A stretch of 20,899 nt of DNA. It comes from Sulfurimonas autotrophica (GTDB lineage: Bacteria; Campylobacterota; Campylobacteria; Campylobacterales; Sulfurimonadaceae). The DNA lies in assembly GCA_015662405.1 (NCBI GenBank), contig DQUE01000183.1, positions 1-20,899 of the forward strand, in the 5' to 3' direction. The notes under the pieces were generated by a model. The model ran no database searches, was not told where the DNA came from, and saw only the letters and a list, made by a program, of their open reading frames with translations. A program made the position numbers and the translations under genes. This document shows positions 8,000 to 15,800 of the stretch, piece after piece. The stretch's first letter is position 1. Every line of letters starts with the position of its first letter.

Positions 8000-9385
8000 A
8001 TGGAAAAAATGTGGTCAGGTCGTTTTTTAGCATCTGCTTCAAATCTTTTAGATCGGTTTAATGCTTCAATTATGTATGACAGAAAGTTATACCGTGAAGA
8101 TATAGAGGGTTCTTTGGCACATGCACAGATGCTTGCTAAACAGGGCATACTTACAAAAGATGAACTCAAACAAATTCAAGATGGTCTTGCTCAGGTAAAA
8201 AAAGAGATAGAATCAGGTGAATTTGTATGGAATATCTCTGATGAAGATTTGCATATGGGGATTGAGAAGCGTTTGACGCAAATTATAGGAGATACTGGAA
8301 AAAAATTGCATACGGCAAGAAGTAGAAATGATCAAGTTGCCGTTGATTTTAGGCGTTATGTACTTCGTAAAAATCTTGAAATTGCTAAACTTTTAAAAGC
8401 GTTAATGCAAGAGATTCTCACAGTTGCACAGCAACATACAGAGACTCTTTTACCTGGCATGACACATCTACAGCATGCACAGCCGATTAATTTTGGTTTT
8501 CATCTTGGCGCATATCTTTCCATGTTTAAGCGTGACATAGAGAGATTTGAGAGCTCTTATGTAAGAAACAATATATCTCCACTTGGCTGTGCGGCACTTG
8601 CTGGAACTCCTCACAATATTGACAGAGAGTATAGTGCGCAACTTCTTGGATTTGATAGTGTAAGTGTGAATTGTCTTGATACAGTAAGTGATAGAGATTT
8701 TGCCTTAGAGATTCTTTTTAATATATCGACAATGATGATGCATATTTCTCGTTTAAGCGAAGAGTTGGTACTTTGGTCATCGTATGAATTCGGATTTATA
8801 GAGTTAAGCGATGAGTACTCAACAGGAAGCTCTATTATGCCACAAAAGAAAAATCCTGATGTTCCTGAACTACTTCGTGGCAAAACAGGGCGTGTCTATG
8901 GCGCACTGGTTGGACTTTTAACTGTTATGAAAGGTCTGCCACTTGCATATAACAAAGACACGCAAGAGGATAAAGAGGGGGTATTTGATTCGGTTGAAAC
9001 AGCTGAAATCTCTTTGGAGATATTAAAAGAAGCGATAAAAACTATGCAGGTAAAACCGCAAAATATGCAATCAGCGTGCAAAGTAGGGCACCTATCAGCA
9101 ACTGATTTGGCTGATTATCTCGTTGAGAAGTGCAATATTCCATTTCGTGAAGCACATTTCATCACAGGCAAAGCCGTTGCAAAGAGTGAAGAGTTGGGTA
9201 TAGATTTAAGTGATATTGAGTTGAAATATCTCCAAGAGATAGATGAGAGAATTGGCGAGGATGTGCTTGAGTTTCTTGTGCTTGAAAACTCTATGAATGC
9301 AAGAAGATCACAAGGTGGTACCGCTACACAAAGAACAAAAGAGCAGCTGGATTACTTTAAAAAGTATTTAGAGGAGAAAAAATAG
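8000..9385 (+). CDS. argH: Argininosuccinate lyase
   Basis: Last step of arginine synthesis: splits argininosuccinate into arginine and fumarate. It belongs to the fumarase/aspartase superfamily, is a cytoplasmic homotetramer, and 461 residues is normal. Superfamily signature GSSIMPQKKNPD lies at 276-287 with the catalytic Ser, HTARSRNDQV at 104-113 and the THLQHAQP block with the general-acid His at 155-162. AAGGA at 7989-7993 is six bases before the ATG. It abuts the OsmC-family gene without a gap, so the two are co-transcribed. No other arg genes are nearby. Confidence 0.97.
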   Translation: MEKMWSGRFLASASNLLDRFNASIMYDRKLYREDIEGSLAHAQMLAKQGILTKDELKQIQDGLAQVKKEIESGEFVWNISDEDLHMGIEKRLTQIIGDTGKKLHTARSRNDQVAVDFRRYVLRKNLEIAKLLKALMQEILTVAQQHTETLLPGMTHLQHAQPINFGFHLGAYLSMFKRDIERFESSYVRNNISPLGCAALAGTPHNIDREYSAQLLGFDSVSVNCLDTVSDRDFALEILFNISTMMMHISRLSEELVLWSSYEFGFIELSDEYSTGSSIMPQKKNPDVPELLRGKTGRVYGALVGLLTVMKGLPLAYNKDTQEDKEGVFDSVETAEISLEILKEAIKTMQVKPQNMQSACKVGHLSATDLADYLVEKCNIPFREAHFITGKAVAKSEELGIDLSDIELKYLQEIDERIGEDVLEFLVLENSMNARRSQGGTATQRTKEQLDYFKKYLEEKK

Positions 9386-9850
9386 ATGAGAGTAAGCGTA
9401 TCACATAAAGAGGGTATGAAGTTTGAAGCAAAAACTGAAAAAAGTAGTTTTATAATTGATTGTCCTGTTATATCTCCTGTAGAGTACTTTTTAGCAGGTA
9501 TTATTACATGTAGTGCTACTGATTTGGTGATGATTCCAAAAAATCAGGGCAAGAGCGTGACTGATTTAGTAGTAGATGGGGATGTTGTGCGTGCTGAAGA
9601 GCATCCTCGTAAATTTGTGAAACTTCATTTGACATACAGTTTTCATTCGGATGCAGATGATGTAACAGCTGCAAGGTGGGTTATGGCATCAGTTGAGACA
9701 TACTGCTCAACTATAAATACTATTCGAGAGACAACAGAAATTTCATACACTATTACACATAATGGAAAACGTATTCGTGAAAATGAGAAAGTGATTAGTG
9801 GTGGTGGAGCGAAAATAGATATGGGTGAAATAGAGGCATGTCCAAGCTAG
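9386..9850 (+). CDS. OsmC/Ohr family thiol peroxidase-like protein
   Basis: Predicted cytoplasmic organic-peroxide reductase of 154 residues. The two family cysteines are in place, Cys42 (in GIITCSATDL) and Cys107 (in ETYCSTI), 65 residues apart as in OsmC, where they form the peroxidatic and resolving pair. The N-terminal strand region and SPVEYFLAG helix match the family. A Gly-rich C-terminal tail from about 138 carries a third cysteine (Cys151 or 152) close to the end. It starts directly after the argH stop. The link to argH is probably only positional. It could be a YhfA-like OsmC relative rather than a true Ohr. Confidence 0.82.
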   Translation: MRVSVSHKEGMKFEAKTEKSSFIIDCPVISPVEYFLAGIITCSATDLVMIPKNQGKSVTDLVVDGDVVRAEEHPRKFVKLHLTYSFHSDADDVTAARWVMASVETYCSTINTIRETTEISYTITHNGKRIRENEKVISGGGAKIDMGEIEACPS

Positions 9851-9868
9851 AGGGAGGATTCTCTAGCT
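9845..9868. terminator. Hairpin between convergent osmC-like and HIT genes
   Basis: Perfect 8-bp inverted repeat AGCTAGAG (9845-9852) and CTCTAGCT (9861-9868) with an eight-base spacer GGAGGATT, whose outer bases can extend the stem by two G-T pairs in RNA. It contains the TAG stop of the OsmC-family gene (9848-9850) and most of the stop of the opposite HIT gene (9867-9869). No T-run follows on either strand, so it is not a textbook intrinsic terminator. Bidirectional termination or 3'-end protection is inferred from its place. Confidence 0.5.
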
Positions 9869-10223
9869 ATAAGAAATCTTTTGGATCAGCATCACTGAAA
9901 TGTCCCCATTTGAGTTTTGCTCCGCCCAAAATATGAAAATGAAGGTGTTTTACCTCTTGTCCGCCATCTTCTCCTATATTCGTTATGACTCTATATCCTG
10001 ATTGATCTATTTTTACCTCTTTTACCAACTCTTGAATAAACGCTGTCATTTTAGCCATAGTTTCACCTGTAACTTCATTAAAACTCTCTACATGTAACTT
10101 TGGAATAGCTAAAATATGAATAGGGGCTTTTGGATTAATGTCGTGAAAAGCTAAAAAGTTTTCATTTTCTAAGACAATATTTGCTGGGATTTCTTTATTT
10201 ATAATTTTACAAAATAGACACAT
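9867..10223 (-). CDS. HIT family nucleotide-binding hydrolase (HinT-like)
   Basis: Small purine-nucleotide phosphoramidase of the histidine-triad superfamily, 118 residues as expected. The triad HLHFH lies at 93-97 and is followed by ILGG, as in HinT proteins. An N-terminal CLFC pair (2-5), with no matching His pair obvious, may be a remnant metal site. The start at 10223 has AAGGAAAG just upstream on the minus strand. It is transcribed divergently from pheS, a layout shared with Campylobacter, and converges on the OsmC-family gene. The physiological substrate of these enzymes is not settled. Confidence 0.93.
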   Translation of the reverse strand: MCLFCKIINKEIPANIVLENENFLAFHDINPKAPIHILAIPKLHVESFNEVTGETMAKMTAFIQELVKEVKIDQSGYRVITNIGEDGGQEVKHLHFHILGGAKLKWGHFSDADPKDFL

Positions 10224-10247
10224 AACTCTTTCCTTTGCTTTTTAATA

Positions 10248-10253
10248 ATTGTA
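10248..10253 (-). promoter_or_regulatory. Extended -10 promoter for the HIT gene
   Basis: On the minus strand the bases read TGC-TACAAT, a TGn extended -10 with five of six consensus bases, about 25 bases before the ATG at 10223. That leaves a leader of roughly 17 bases carrying the Shine-Dalgarno. Confidence 0.5.
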
Positions 10254-10286
10254 GCATATAAAAGCTATTTATAACAAAATTTTGAG

Positions 10287-10292
10287 TATAAT
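10287..10292 (+). promoter_or_regulatory. -10 box for the pheS-pheT-aroA-ispH operon
   Basis: Perfect TATAAT behind an A/T-rich stretch with T clusters, in the divergent gap between the HIT gene and pheS. Initiation would fall near 10299, leaving about 25 bases of leader before the TTG at 10324. This is too short for a phenylalanine leader peptide and attenuator of the E. coli pheST kind. Confidence 0.65.
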
Positions 10293-10313
10293 CGAGGTAA
10301 AATTACAATATAT

Positions 10314-10326
10314 GGAGACTCTATTG
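10314..10326 (+). promoter_or_regulatory. Ribosome binding site fixing a TTG start for pheS
   Basis: GGAGA at 10314-10318 lies five bases before TTG at 10324. An in-frame ATG at 10312 overlaps this Shine-Dalgarno and has none of its own at proper distance. An upstream in-frame TTG at 10282 lies before the predicted transcription start. Confidence 0.65.
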
Positions 10327-11316
10327 AAAGAGTGGTATGATAAAATAAGTGAAGCTAAAAGCGTAGAAGCTTTAGAAGATATTCGTATAGCTATTTTTGG
10401 AAAAAAGGGTATTCTTGCTGCAGAATTTGCAAAAATGAAAGATGCCCCTAGTGAACAAAAATCACAAATTGCAAAAGATTTAAATATGCATAAAAGTGCG
10501 TTAATGAATGAATTAACAGCGAAAAAAATTGCATTACAAACACAAGAGCTGCAACGTGTTATGAAAGAAGAGGCTATAGATGTTTCAATGTTTAGCGTAA
10601 GGTCTTCTGCAGGTGCACTACATCCTGTTATGGAAACGATGGATAGAATTGTAGAGTATTTTTCTTGTATGAATTTTTCTGTGAAGACAGGAAAAATCAT
10701 TGAAGATGATTTTCATAATTTTGAGGCCTTAAATCTGCCTAAGTATCATCCGGCACGTGATATGCAAGATACTTTTTATTTTAAAGATGAGATGCTATTG
10801 CGTACACATACTTCTCCTGTACAAATCAGAACGATGCTTGAATCAAAGCCACCTATACGCATGATAGCTCCTGGTGCAGTTTTTCGTCGTGATTATGATT
10901 TAACACACACACCGATGTTTCATCAGGTAGAAGGGTTGCTTGTTGATGAGGAGGGAAAAGTCTCTTTTGCAAACTTGAAGTTTATTTTAGAGGATTTTTT
11001 GCAACATATGTTTGGTGATGTAGCTGTGCGTTTTCGCCCTTCATTTTTTCCTTTTACTGAACCTTCTGCTGAAGTAGATATCTCCTGTGTATTTTGTAAA
11101 GGTAAAGGGTGTCGGGTGTGTTCTCACACAGGCTGGCTTGAGGTGCTTGGCTGTGGTATTGTAGACTCGAATGTATTTGATGCAGTTGGTTATAAAAATG
11201 TCAGTGGCTATGCTTTTGGTCTGGGTGTTGAGCGTTTTGCAATGTTAATTCATCATATAGGTGATCTTCGTTCACTTTTTGAGGGAGATATTAAGTTACT
11301 GGAGCAATTTCAATGA
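10324..11316 (+). CDS. pheS: Phenylalanyl-tRNA synthetase alpha subunit
   Basis: Catalytic subunit of the alpha2-beta2 enzyme that charges tRNA(Phe); class II. From the TTG at 10324 the protein has 330 residues, the length I know for the Campylobacter protein, whose first residues align with LKEWYDKISEA. The N-terminal coiled coil spans about 1-85, the HPARDMQDTFYF block 142-153, motif 2 187-204 (FRRDYDLTHTP...) and motif 3 GLGVERF 299-305. A four-cysteine knuckle C-x2-C-x4-C-x2-C (255-266) precedes GWLEVLGCG; this is common in bacterial PheS. The stop overlaps pheT as ATGA. A start at ATG 10312 would add four residues. Confidence 0.96.
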   Translation: MKEWYDKISEAKSVEALEDIRIAIFGKKGILAAEFAKMKDAPSEQKSQIAKDLNMHKSALMNELTAKKIALQTQELQRVMKEEAIDVSMFSVRSSAGALHPVMETMDRIVEYFSCMNFSVKTGKIIEDDFHNFEALNLPKYHPARDMQDTFYFKDEMLLRTHTSPVQIRTMLESKPPIRMIAPGAVFRRDYDLTHTPMFHQVEGLLVDEEGKVSFANLKFILEDFLQHMFGDVAVRFRPSFFPFTEPSAEVDISCVFCKGKGCRVCSHTGWLEVLGCGIVDSNVFDAVGYKNVSGYAFGLGVERFAMLIHHIGDLRSLFEGDIKLLEQFQ

Positions 11317-13646
11317 TAGTTACGAAGAGTTGGTTAAATGAATGGATTGATTTAGAAGGGATTGCAGCACAAGAACTTGTGAAGACTTTTAATGCTATTG
11401 GTTTGGAAGTGGATAGAGTGCATGAATACCGTATGCCTGAAAAAATTGTTTTTGGAAAAGTTTTAGAGTGTGAAAAACATCCAGATGCTGACAAGCTAAA
11501 TATTTGTCAAGTAGATATAGGATCATGTACTCGACAAATAGTATGTGGTGCTGCAAATGTACGTGCAGGGTTACATGTAGTTGTAGCGACTATAGGTGCA
11601 GTAATGCCATCAGGACTTACTATAAAACCGGTAAAATTACGTGGTGTCGATTCAGAGGGAATGATTTGTTCTGCTTCTGAAATAGGTCTGCCTGATTTTG
11701 GTAAGGGTATTATGGAACTTGATGAAAGCATAGGTGCATTTACTCTTGGGCAGGAGATAAGAGAAAATCCTATTTTTAACGATGATTTAATAGAGATTGA
11801 GCTTACTGCAAATCGTGGTGACTGTTTAAGTGTTCGTGGTATTGCAAGAGACTTAAGTGCAGCTTTTGATAGACCACTCAAAGAGTATGTAAAAACTGAT
11901 AATGATGACAAGAGAGGGATAGGGCGTATTGTATCTTTGACCCATGAAAAAGATTTAGATGTCAACTTACGCTACAAGGCTATAGATCTAAAAGAGCTTA
12001 CTCCCTCCTTTGTTGTAAAACTTCGTCTTGCACAGATTGAAGAGACAAAAAAATGTGATGTAGAAGCTATGACTTTTTATGTAACACATGCTACAGGTGT
12101 TATTTTACGGGCATATACACATAAGTTTTTTGCCAAGGATGAGACTATAGCAAAAATAGTTCTTGGTGAAGATGAAAATGGTTTTGCTTGTATTAAAAAT
12201 AGTGAGGGTGAAATTGCCTCTATTGTCGGAATAATACAAAAAGAGGCATCTAGGGTAACAACCAAAGAGGGAATTATACTTTTAGAAGCAAGTTACATCC
12301 CACCAGATATTATCTCTAAAAAAATGGCTCAAAAAAAAATAGAAGCTGGAGAGATGTTTTATAAAACATCAAGAGGCAGTGAACCTGACCTCTATTGTGG
12401 ACTAGAGTACTGTGTAGATCTTATAGAAGAAAACTCGCTCTCTTCTACTTTTAGCGGTAGTATAGAGTTGGCTAACTCTTTTAAAGAGACAATTGTTATC
12501 GTGACAAAACAAGAGATTGATGCTATTATTGGTGCAAATATTGATAAGTCTGTAATAATTAAAATTCTTAAAAATTTAGGTTTTGATATTTCCAAGTCTT
12601 CAGTTGATAAGTTTGTGATTTCTGTACCACAGTTCCGTCATGATATTACACATAAACAAGATATTGTAGAAGAGATTGTGCGGATGGTAGGAATTGACAA
12701 TATTGCAGCAAAGCCATTTCTTTTACAAGAACAAAATAGACTTGAAGATAACTATTTTGCGTATAAAAAACGTTCGGTTTTTAGACATAGATCTGCACAA
12801 AGTGGATTTTTTGAATCTGTTCACTTTGTTTTTGATGAAAAGAGGGTGCTTAACTCTTATGGATTTGAAACAACAAAAGAGGAGTTAGAGCTGTTAAATC
12901 CGATTGTACAGACTCTAGATACTCTGCGACCAACACTTTTAACAGGCTTACTTAAAGCAGCATCGGCAAATATTAAGAATGGGTATGCGTCAGTAAGACT
13001 TTTTGAAATTGGCTCAGTATTTACACCTTTAAGAGAGGAGTCTTACAAAATCTCTTTTATTTTTAGTGGTGAGAAAGAGAGTGAAAGCCTCATAAATAGT
13101 GGGAAACCGCAAAAAGTAGATTTTGCCTTTTTTGTGCAAAAAATTGCTGATATTGTAGGTGATATAGAGTTGCGAGAGTATGCAACAAAACATACTCTTT
13201 CTCATCCATATCAAGCAGCAGAGGTTTTATTAAACGATGAAGCAATAGGAGAGCTTTTTAGAGTGCATCCTGAAGTTGAACAAGCATATGATTTACCAAT
13301 AACATATATGTGTGAATTAGATTTGGAAAAAATTCCATTTACATTAAAAACAGCAAAACAGAGATCGAAATATCAGGCATCATTTCGTGATTTAAGTATA
13401 GTGATACCCAAAACACTGCGTTATAAGAAAATCAAAGATGTAATAGATGCGCATGCCCTCAAAGAAGTAGTGCGTTTTTATCCAGTTGATACATACAGTG
13501 ATGAGATTTTAGGTGATAAGATGAGTCTCTCTTTGCGTTTTGTTTTACAATCTGATGAAAAAACATTAGAGGAAGAAGATATTACTGCAGCGATGGACTC
13601 TATCCTTGATGCATTAAAAAGTGAACTTGGAGTGGGTTTACGATGA
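11313..13646 (+). CDS. pheT: Phenylalanyl-tRNA synthetase beta subunit with divergent editing domain
   Basis: Partner of PheS for tRNA(Phe) charging, 777 residues. Domain order is normal: tRNA-binding OB fold with KHPDADKL (55-62) at 40-148, B3/B4 at about 210-360, B5 at about 395-465, a catalytic-like core at 480-670, and the anticodon-binding FDX-ACB domain at about 679-777. The B3/B4 region, which hydrolyses Tyr-tRNA(Phe), departs from the family. The usual LGQPxHAFD position reads ATGVILRAYTH (260-270), and the usual AGVMGG and RxxSSYRFERG segments are unrecognisable, although LLEASY (323-328) is kept. I recall similar wording in Campylobacter PheT, so this is probably a lineage trait. 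The ATG overlaps the pheS stop, and the stop overlaps aroA, both as ATGA. Confidence 0.96.
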   Translation: MIVTKSWLNEWIDLEGIAAQELVKTFNAIGLEVDRVHEYRMPEKIVFGKVLECEKHPDADKLNICQVDIGSCTRQIVCGAANVRAGLHVVVATIGAVMPSGLTIKPVKLRGVDSEGMICSASEIGLPDFGKGIMELDESIGAFTLGQEIRENPIFNDDLIEIELTANRGDCLSVRGIARDLSAAFDRPLKEYVKTDNDDKRGIGRIVSLTHEKDLDVNLRYKAIDLKELTPSFVVKLRLAQIEETKKCDVEAMTFYVTHATGVILRAYTHKFFAKDETIAKIVLGEDENGFACIKNSEGEIASIVGIIQKEASRVTTKEGIILLEASYIPPDIISKKMAQKKIEAGEMFYKTSRGSEPDLYCGLEYCVDLIEENSLSSTFSGSIELANSFKETIVIVTKQEIDAIIGANIDKSVIIKILKNLGFDISKSSVDKFVISVPQFRHDITHKQDIVEEIVRMVGIDNIAAKPFLLQEQNRLEDNYFAYKKRSVFRHRSAQSGFFESVHFVFDEKRVLNSYGFETTKEELELLNPIVQTLDTLRPTLLTGLLKAASANIKNGYASVRLFEIGSVFTPLREESYKISFIFSGEKESESLINSGKPQKVDFAFFVQKIADIVGDIELREYATKHTLSHPYQAAEVLLNDEAIGELFRVHPEVEQAYDLPITYMCELDLEKIPFTLKTAKQRSKYQASFRDLSIVIPKTLRYKKIKDVIDAHALKEVVRFYPVDTYSDEILGDKMSLSLRFVLQSDEKTLEEEDITAAMDSILDALKSELGVGLR

Positions 13647-14923
13647 AAAAAGTAGTGATTACTCCTGCGAAGAGTTTTTCTCTTGGCACTTCAGAGATTG
13701 CTCCAGATAAATCAATTTCTCACCGTAGTGTGATGTTTGCAATGCTAAGTGATGGGGTAAGTGAGATAGAGAACTTTTTGCGAGCTGAAGATACATTGAA
13801 CTCTTTAGAGATAGTAAAACATCTTGGTGCACATGTTGAAGATGATGGTACCACTATTAAAATATCTTCAAAGGGGATACAAGAGCCATTTGAAATTTTA
13901 GATTGTGGCAATTCTGGAACAGGAATGCGCCTTTTTTGTGGACTTTTAAGTTCTGCAAAGGGTCATTTTATTTTAACAGGTGATAAATATCTCCGTCGTC
14001 GTCCTATGAAAAGAGTTACTGCACCACTGATGAGTATTGGTGCAAAACTTGATGGAAGAGAAGATGGTGATTTTGCGCCACTAAGTATTCGTGGTGCCTC
14101 ATTAAAAGCGTTTGATTATGAGAGCAAAATAGCCTCTGCACAAGTAAAAAGTGCAATGATTCTAGCAGCTCTGCGAGCAGATGGTATTTGTAAATACCGT
14201 GAGCCGGAACTCTCTCGTGATCACACAGAAAGAATGCTCAAAGGCATGGGTGCAGATATAAAAACAGATGGCTTGCAGACCACTATAACACCGCTAAAAA
14301 GTTTACTTTCTCCTTTGAAAATTCGAGTGCCTGCTGACCCATCTTCTGCTTTTTTCTTCGCTGTAGCGGCTGCAATTATACCTGGCTCACATGTAATGCT
14401 AGAAGGTATTACGCTTAATCCTACCCGCATTGAAGCATTTAAAGCATTAGAGCGTATGGGTGTAGATATACAGTATGATTTGTATGATGAAAAATATGAA
14501 CCGGTAGGGAATATAACTGTGAAATATGCGCCACTTAAAGGTATAGTTATTGAAGATAAAATTGCATGGCTGATAGATGAATTACCGGCACTCTCAATTG
14601 CTATGGCATGTGCTGAAGGTGAGAGTGTTGTTAAAAATGCAAAAGAGTTACGTGTTAAAGAGTCTGATAGAATTGCAACTGTTGTAAAAGCTCTGCATGC
14701 TTGTGGTATAGCAGTTGAAGAGTATGAAGATGGGTATAAAATCACTGGTGGTGAGCTGAAAAAAGCAGTAGTAGATAGTGATGGAGATCATAGGATTGCT
14801 ATGAGTTTTATTATAGCAGGGTTGAAATGTGGTATGGAAGTGAGTGATTTAGATTGTATAAATACATCTTTTCCTAACTTTTTTTCACTTGTGCAAAAAA
14901 TTACACAGGTGGGGTTTTTATGA
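13643..14923 (+). CDS. aroA: 5-enolpyruvylshikimate-3-phosphate synthase
   Basis: Sixth step of the shikimate pathway: joins PEP to shikimate-3-phosphate, supplying among others the phenylalanine used by PheST. At 426 residues it is full length. Visible residues are Lys23 in DKSISHRS, the PEP/glyphosate loop GNSGTGMR (89-96), RRRPMKRV (118-125), the IDELP acidic pair (311-315) and DGDHRIAMS (380-388). SAQVK (165-169), RDHTE (192-196) and NPTR (259-262) resemble the class II EPSPS signatures of Gram-positive and CP4-type enzymes more than E. coli AroA. Gly92, however, is kept at the position where CP4 has Ala. It overlaps pheT and ispH by ATGA on both sides. Confidence 0.96.
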   Translation: MKKVVITPAKSFSLGTSEIAPDKSISHRSVMFAMLSDGVSEIENFLRAEDTLNSLEIVKHLGAHVEDDGTTIKISSKGIQEPFEILDCGNSGTGMRLFCGLLSSAKGHFILTGDKYLRRRPMKRVTAPLMSIGAKLDGREDGDFAPLSIRGASLKAFDYESKIASAQVKSAMILAALRADGICKYREPELSRDHTERMLKGMGADIKTDGLQTTITPLKSLLSPLKIRVPADPSSAFFFAVAAAIIPGSHVMLEGITLNPTRIEAFKALERMGVDIQYDLYDEKYEPVGNITVKYAPLKGIVIEDKIAWLIDELPALSIAMACAEGESVVKNAKELRVKESDRIATVVKALHACGIAVEEYEDGYKITGGELKKAVVDSDGDHRIAMSFIIAGLKCGMEVSDLDCINTSFPNFFSLVQKITQVGFL

Positions 14924-15750
14924 AAATAGAGATAGCTGAAAATTATGGATTCTGTTTTGGTGTAAAACGTGCCATTAAAATTGCAGAAGAGAATAAAAAT
15001 GCTGCTACATATGGCCCATTAATTCATAATGCAAAAGAGATTGCAAGGTTACAACAAGATTTTAAAGTTAGTTTAGTTGAAGATTTTTGTGCATTTAAAC
15101 CGGGTGATACGGCTATAGTAAGAACACATGGTATAGTCAAAGAGGAGTTAGAGCAACTGAAAAAAAATGGTATAGAGGTTGTCGATGCAACGTGTCCTTT
15201 TGTAACAAAGCCACAAGAGATAGCACAAGAGATGAGTGAAAAAGGATATGATGTTGTCATATTTGGTGATGAATCACACCCTGAAATAAGAGGGGTAAAG
15301 TCGTACGCAACACATGGTGCAATTGTTGTGTCAACTGTTAAAGGACTTGAAGATGTAAAACTTGGCGAACGTATTGCACTCATTGCACAGACAACAAGAA
15401 AAGTTGAAGACTATATGGCTATTACTAACTATTTAATTCCTCGCCATAAAGAGGTGAGGGTATTTAACACAATTTGTAATGCAACATTTGAAAACCAAGA
15501 AGCAGTGAGAAAACTTTCTAAAAAAGCTGATGTAATGATAGTAATTGGTGGAAAAAATTCATCTAATACAAAACAACTTTTTAATATATCTTACGAGAAT
15601 TGCAGAGATAGCTACCATATTGAGGATGAAAATGAACTAGATAGACAATGGTTTACGGATAAAAAGCACTGTGGTATTACCGCAGGTGCTTCAACACCTG
15701 ATTGGATTATACAAAATGTCATTAATTCAATCAAAGAAAGTATAAATTAA
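14920..15750 (+). CDS. ispH: 4-hydroxy-3-methylbut-2-enyl diphosphate reductase
   Basis: Last step of the MEP isoprenoid pathway: makes IPP and DMAPP, the substrates of the polyprenyl synthase at the start of this window. It is a 4Fe-4S enzyme of 276 residues. The three cluster ligands are Cys12 (GFCFGVKRA), Cys92 (DATCPFV) and Cys186 (NTICNATFENQ). His36, His120 and Glu122 (SHPEIRG) match the substrate-binding residues known from E. coli. It overlaps aroA by ATGA and ends 50 bases before rpsA. ispH next to rpsA is a widespread neighbourhood, and the two are fused in some Clostridia. Confidence 0.97.
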   Translation: MKIEIAENYGFCFGVKRAIKIAEENKNAATYGPLIHNAKEIARLQQDFKVSLVEDFCAFKPGDTAIVRTHGIVKEELEQLKKNGIEVVDATCPFVTKPQEIAQEMSEKGYDVVIFGDESHPEIRGVKSYATHGAIVVSTVKGLEDVKLGERIALIAQTTRKVEDYMAITNYLIPRHKEVRVFNTICNATFENQEAVRKLSKKADVMIVIGGKNSSNTKQLFNISYENCRDSYHIEDENELDRQWFTDKKHCGITAGASTPDWIIQNVINSIKESIN

Positions 15751-15751
15751 T

Positions 15752-15768
15752 TATAATTTAGTTATAAT
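15752..15768 (+). promoter_or_regulatory. Tandem TATAAT boxes upstream of rpsA
   Basis: Two perfect TATAAT hexamers at 15752-15757 and 15763-15768, each within TTATAATT and offset by 11 bases, with a TATAAA another 11 bases upstream at 15741. One helical turn between copies and the lack of a -35 box fit Campylobacterota promoters. The downstream box predicts a start near 15775 and a leader of about 26 bases. This should give rpsA its own strong transcription apart from ispH. Confidence 0.6.
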
Positions 15769-15800
15769 TACAACAATTTTTATGTAACAGAGGATAGGTA

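Noticed and set aside
10252..10267. TAGC-N8-GCTA inverted repeat between the HIT and pheS promoters, as a possible operator
   Set aside because: Four-base arms with an eight-base spacer are too short to support a binding site in A/T-rich intergenic DNA.
10293..10323. Phenylalanine leader peptide or attenuator before pheS
   Set aside because: The predicted leader is about 25 bases, with no Phe codon run and no alternative hairpins.
11080..11125. Four-cysteine knuckle in PheS as a novel zinc insertion
   Set aside because: The GKGCRVC...TGWLE type segment is common in bacterial PheS and is not unusual for the family.
11507..11965. A 152-codon minus-strand frame inside pheT
   Set aside because: Antisense to the conserved tRNA-binding region of PheT, Ser/Pro/Thr-rich, with no domain and no convincing start site.
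12694..12888. A 64-codon plus-strand frame inside pheT in another reading frame
   Set aside because: It is short, has no family resemblance, and the PheT frame through it is intact and conserved in type.
14221..14745. A 174-codon open frame on the minus strand inside aroA
   Set aside because: It lies wholly opposite a well-supported aroA, is Ser/Ile/Ala-rich with no recognisable motif, and reflects the codon pattern of the sense strand.
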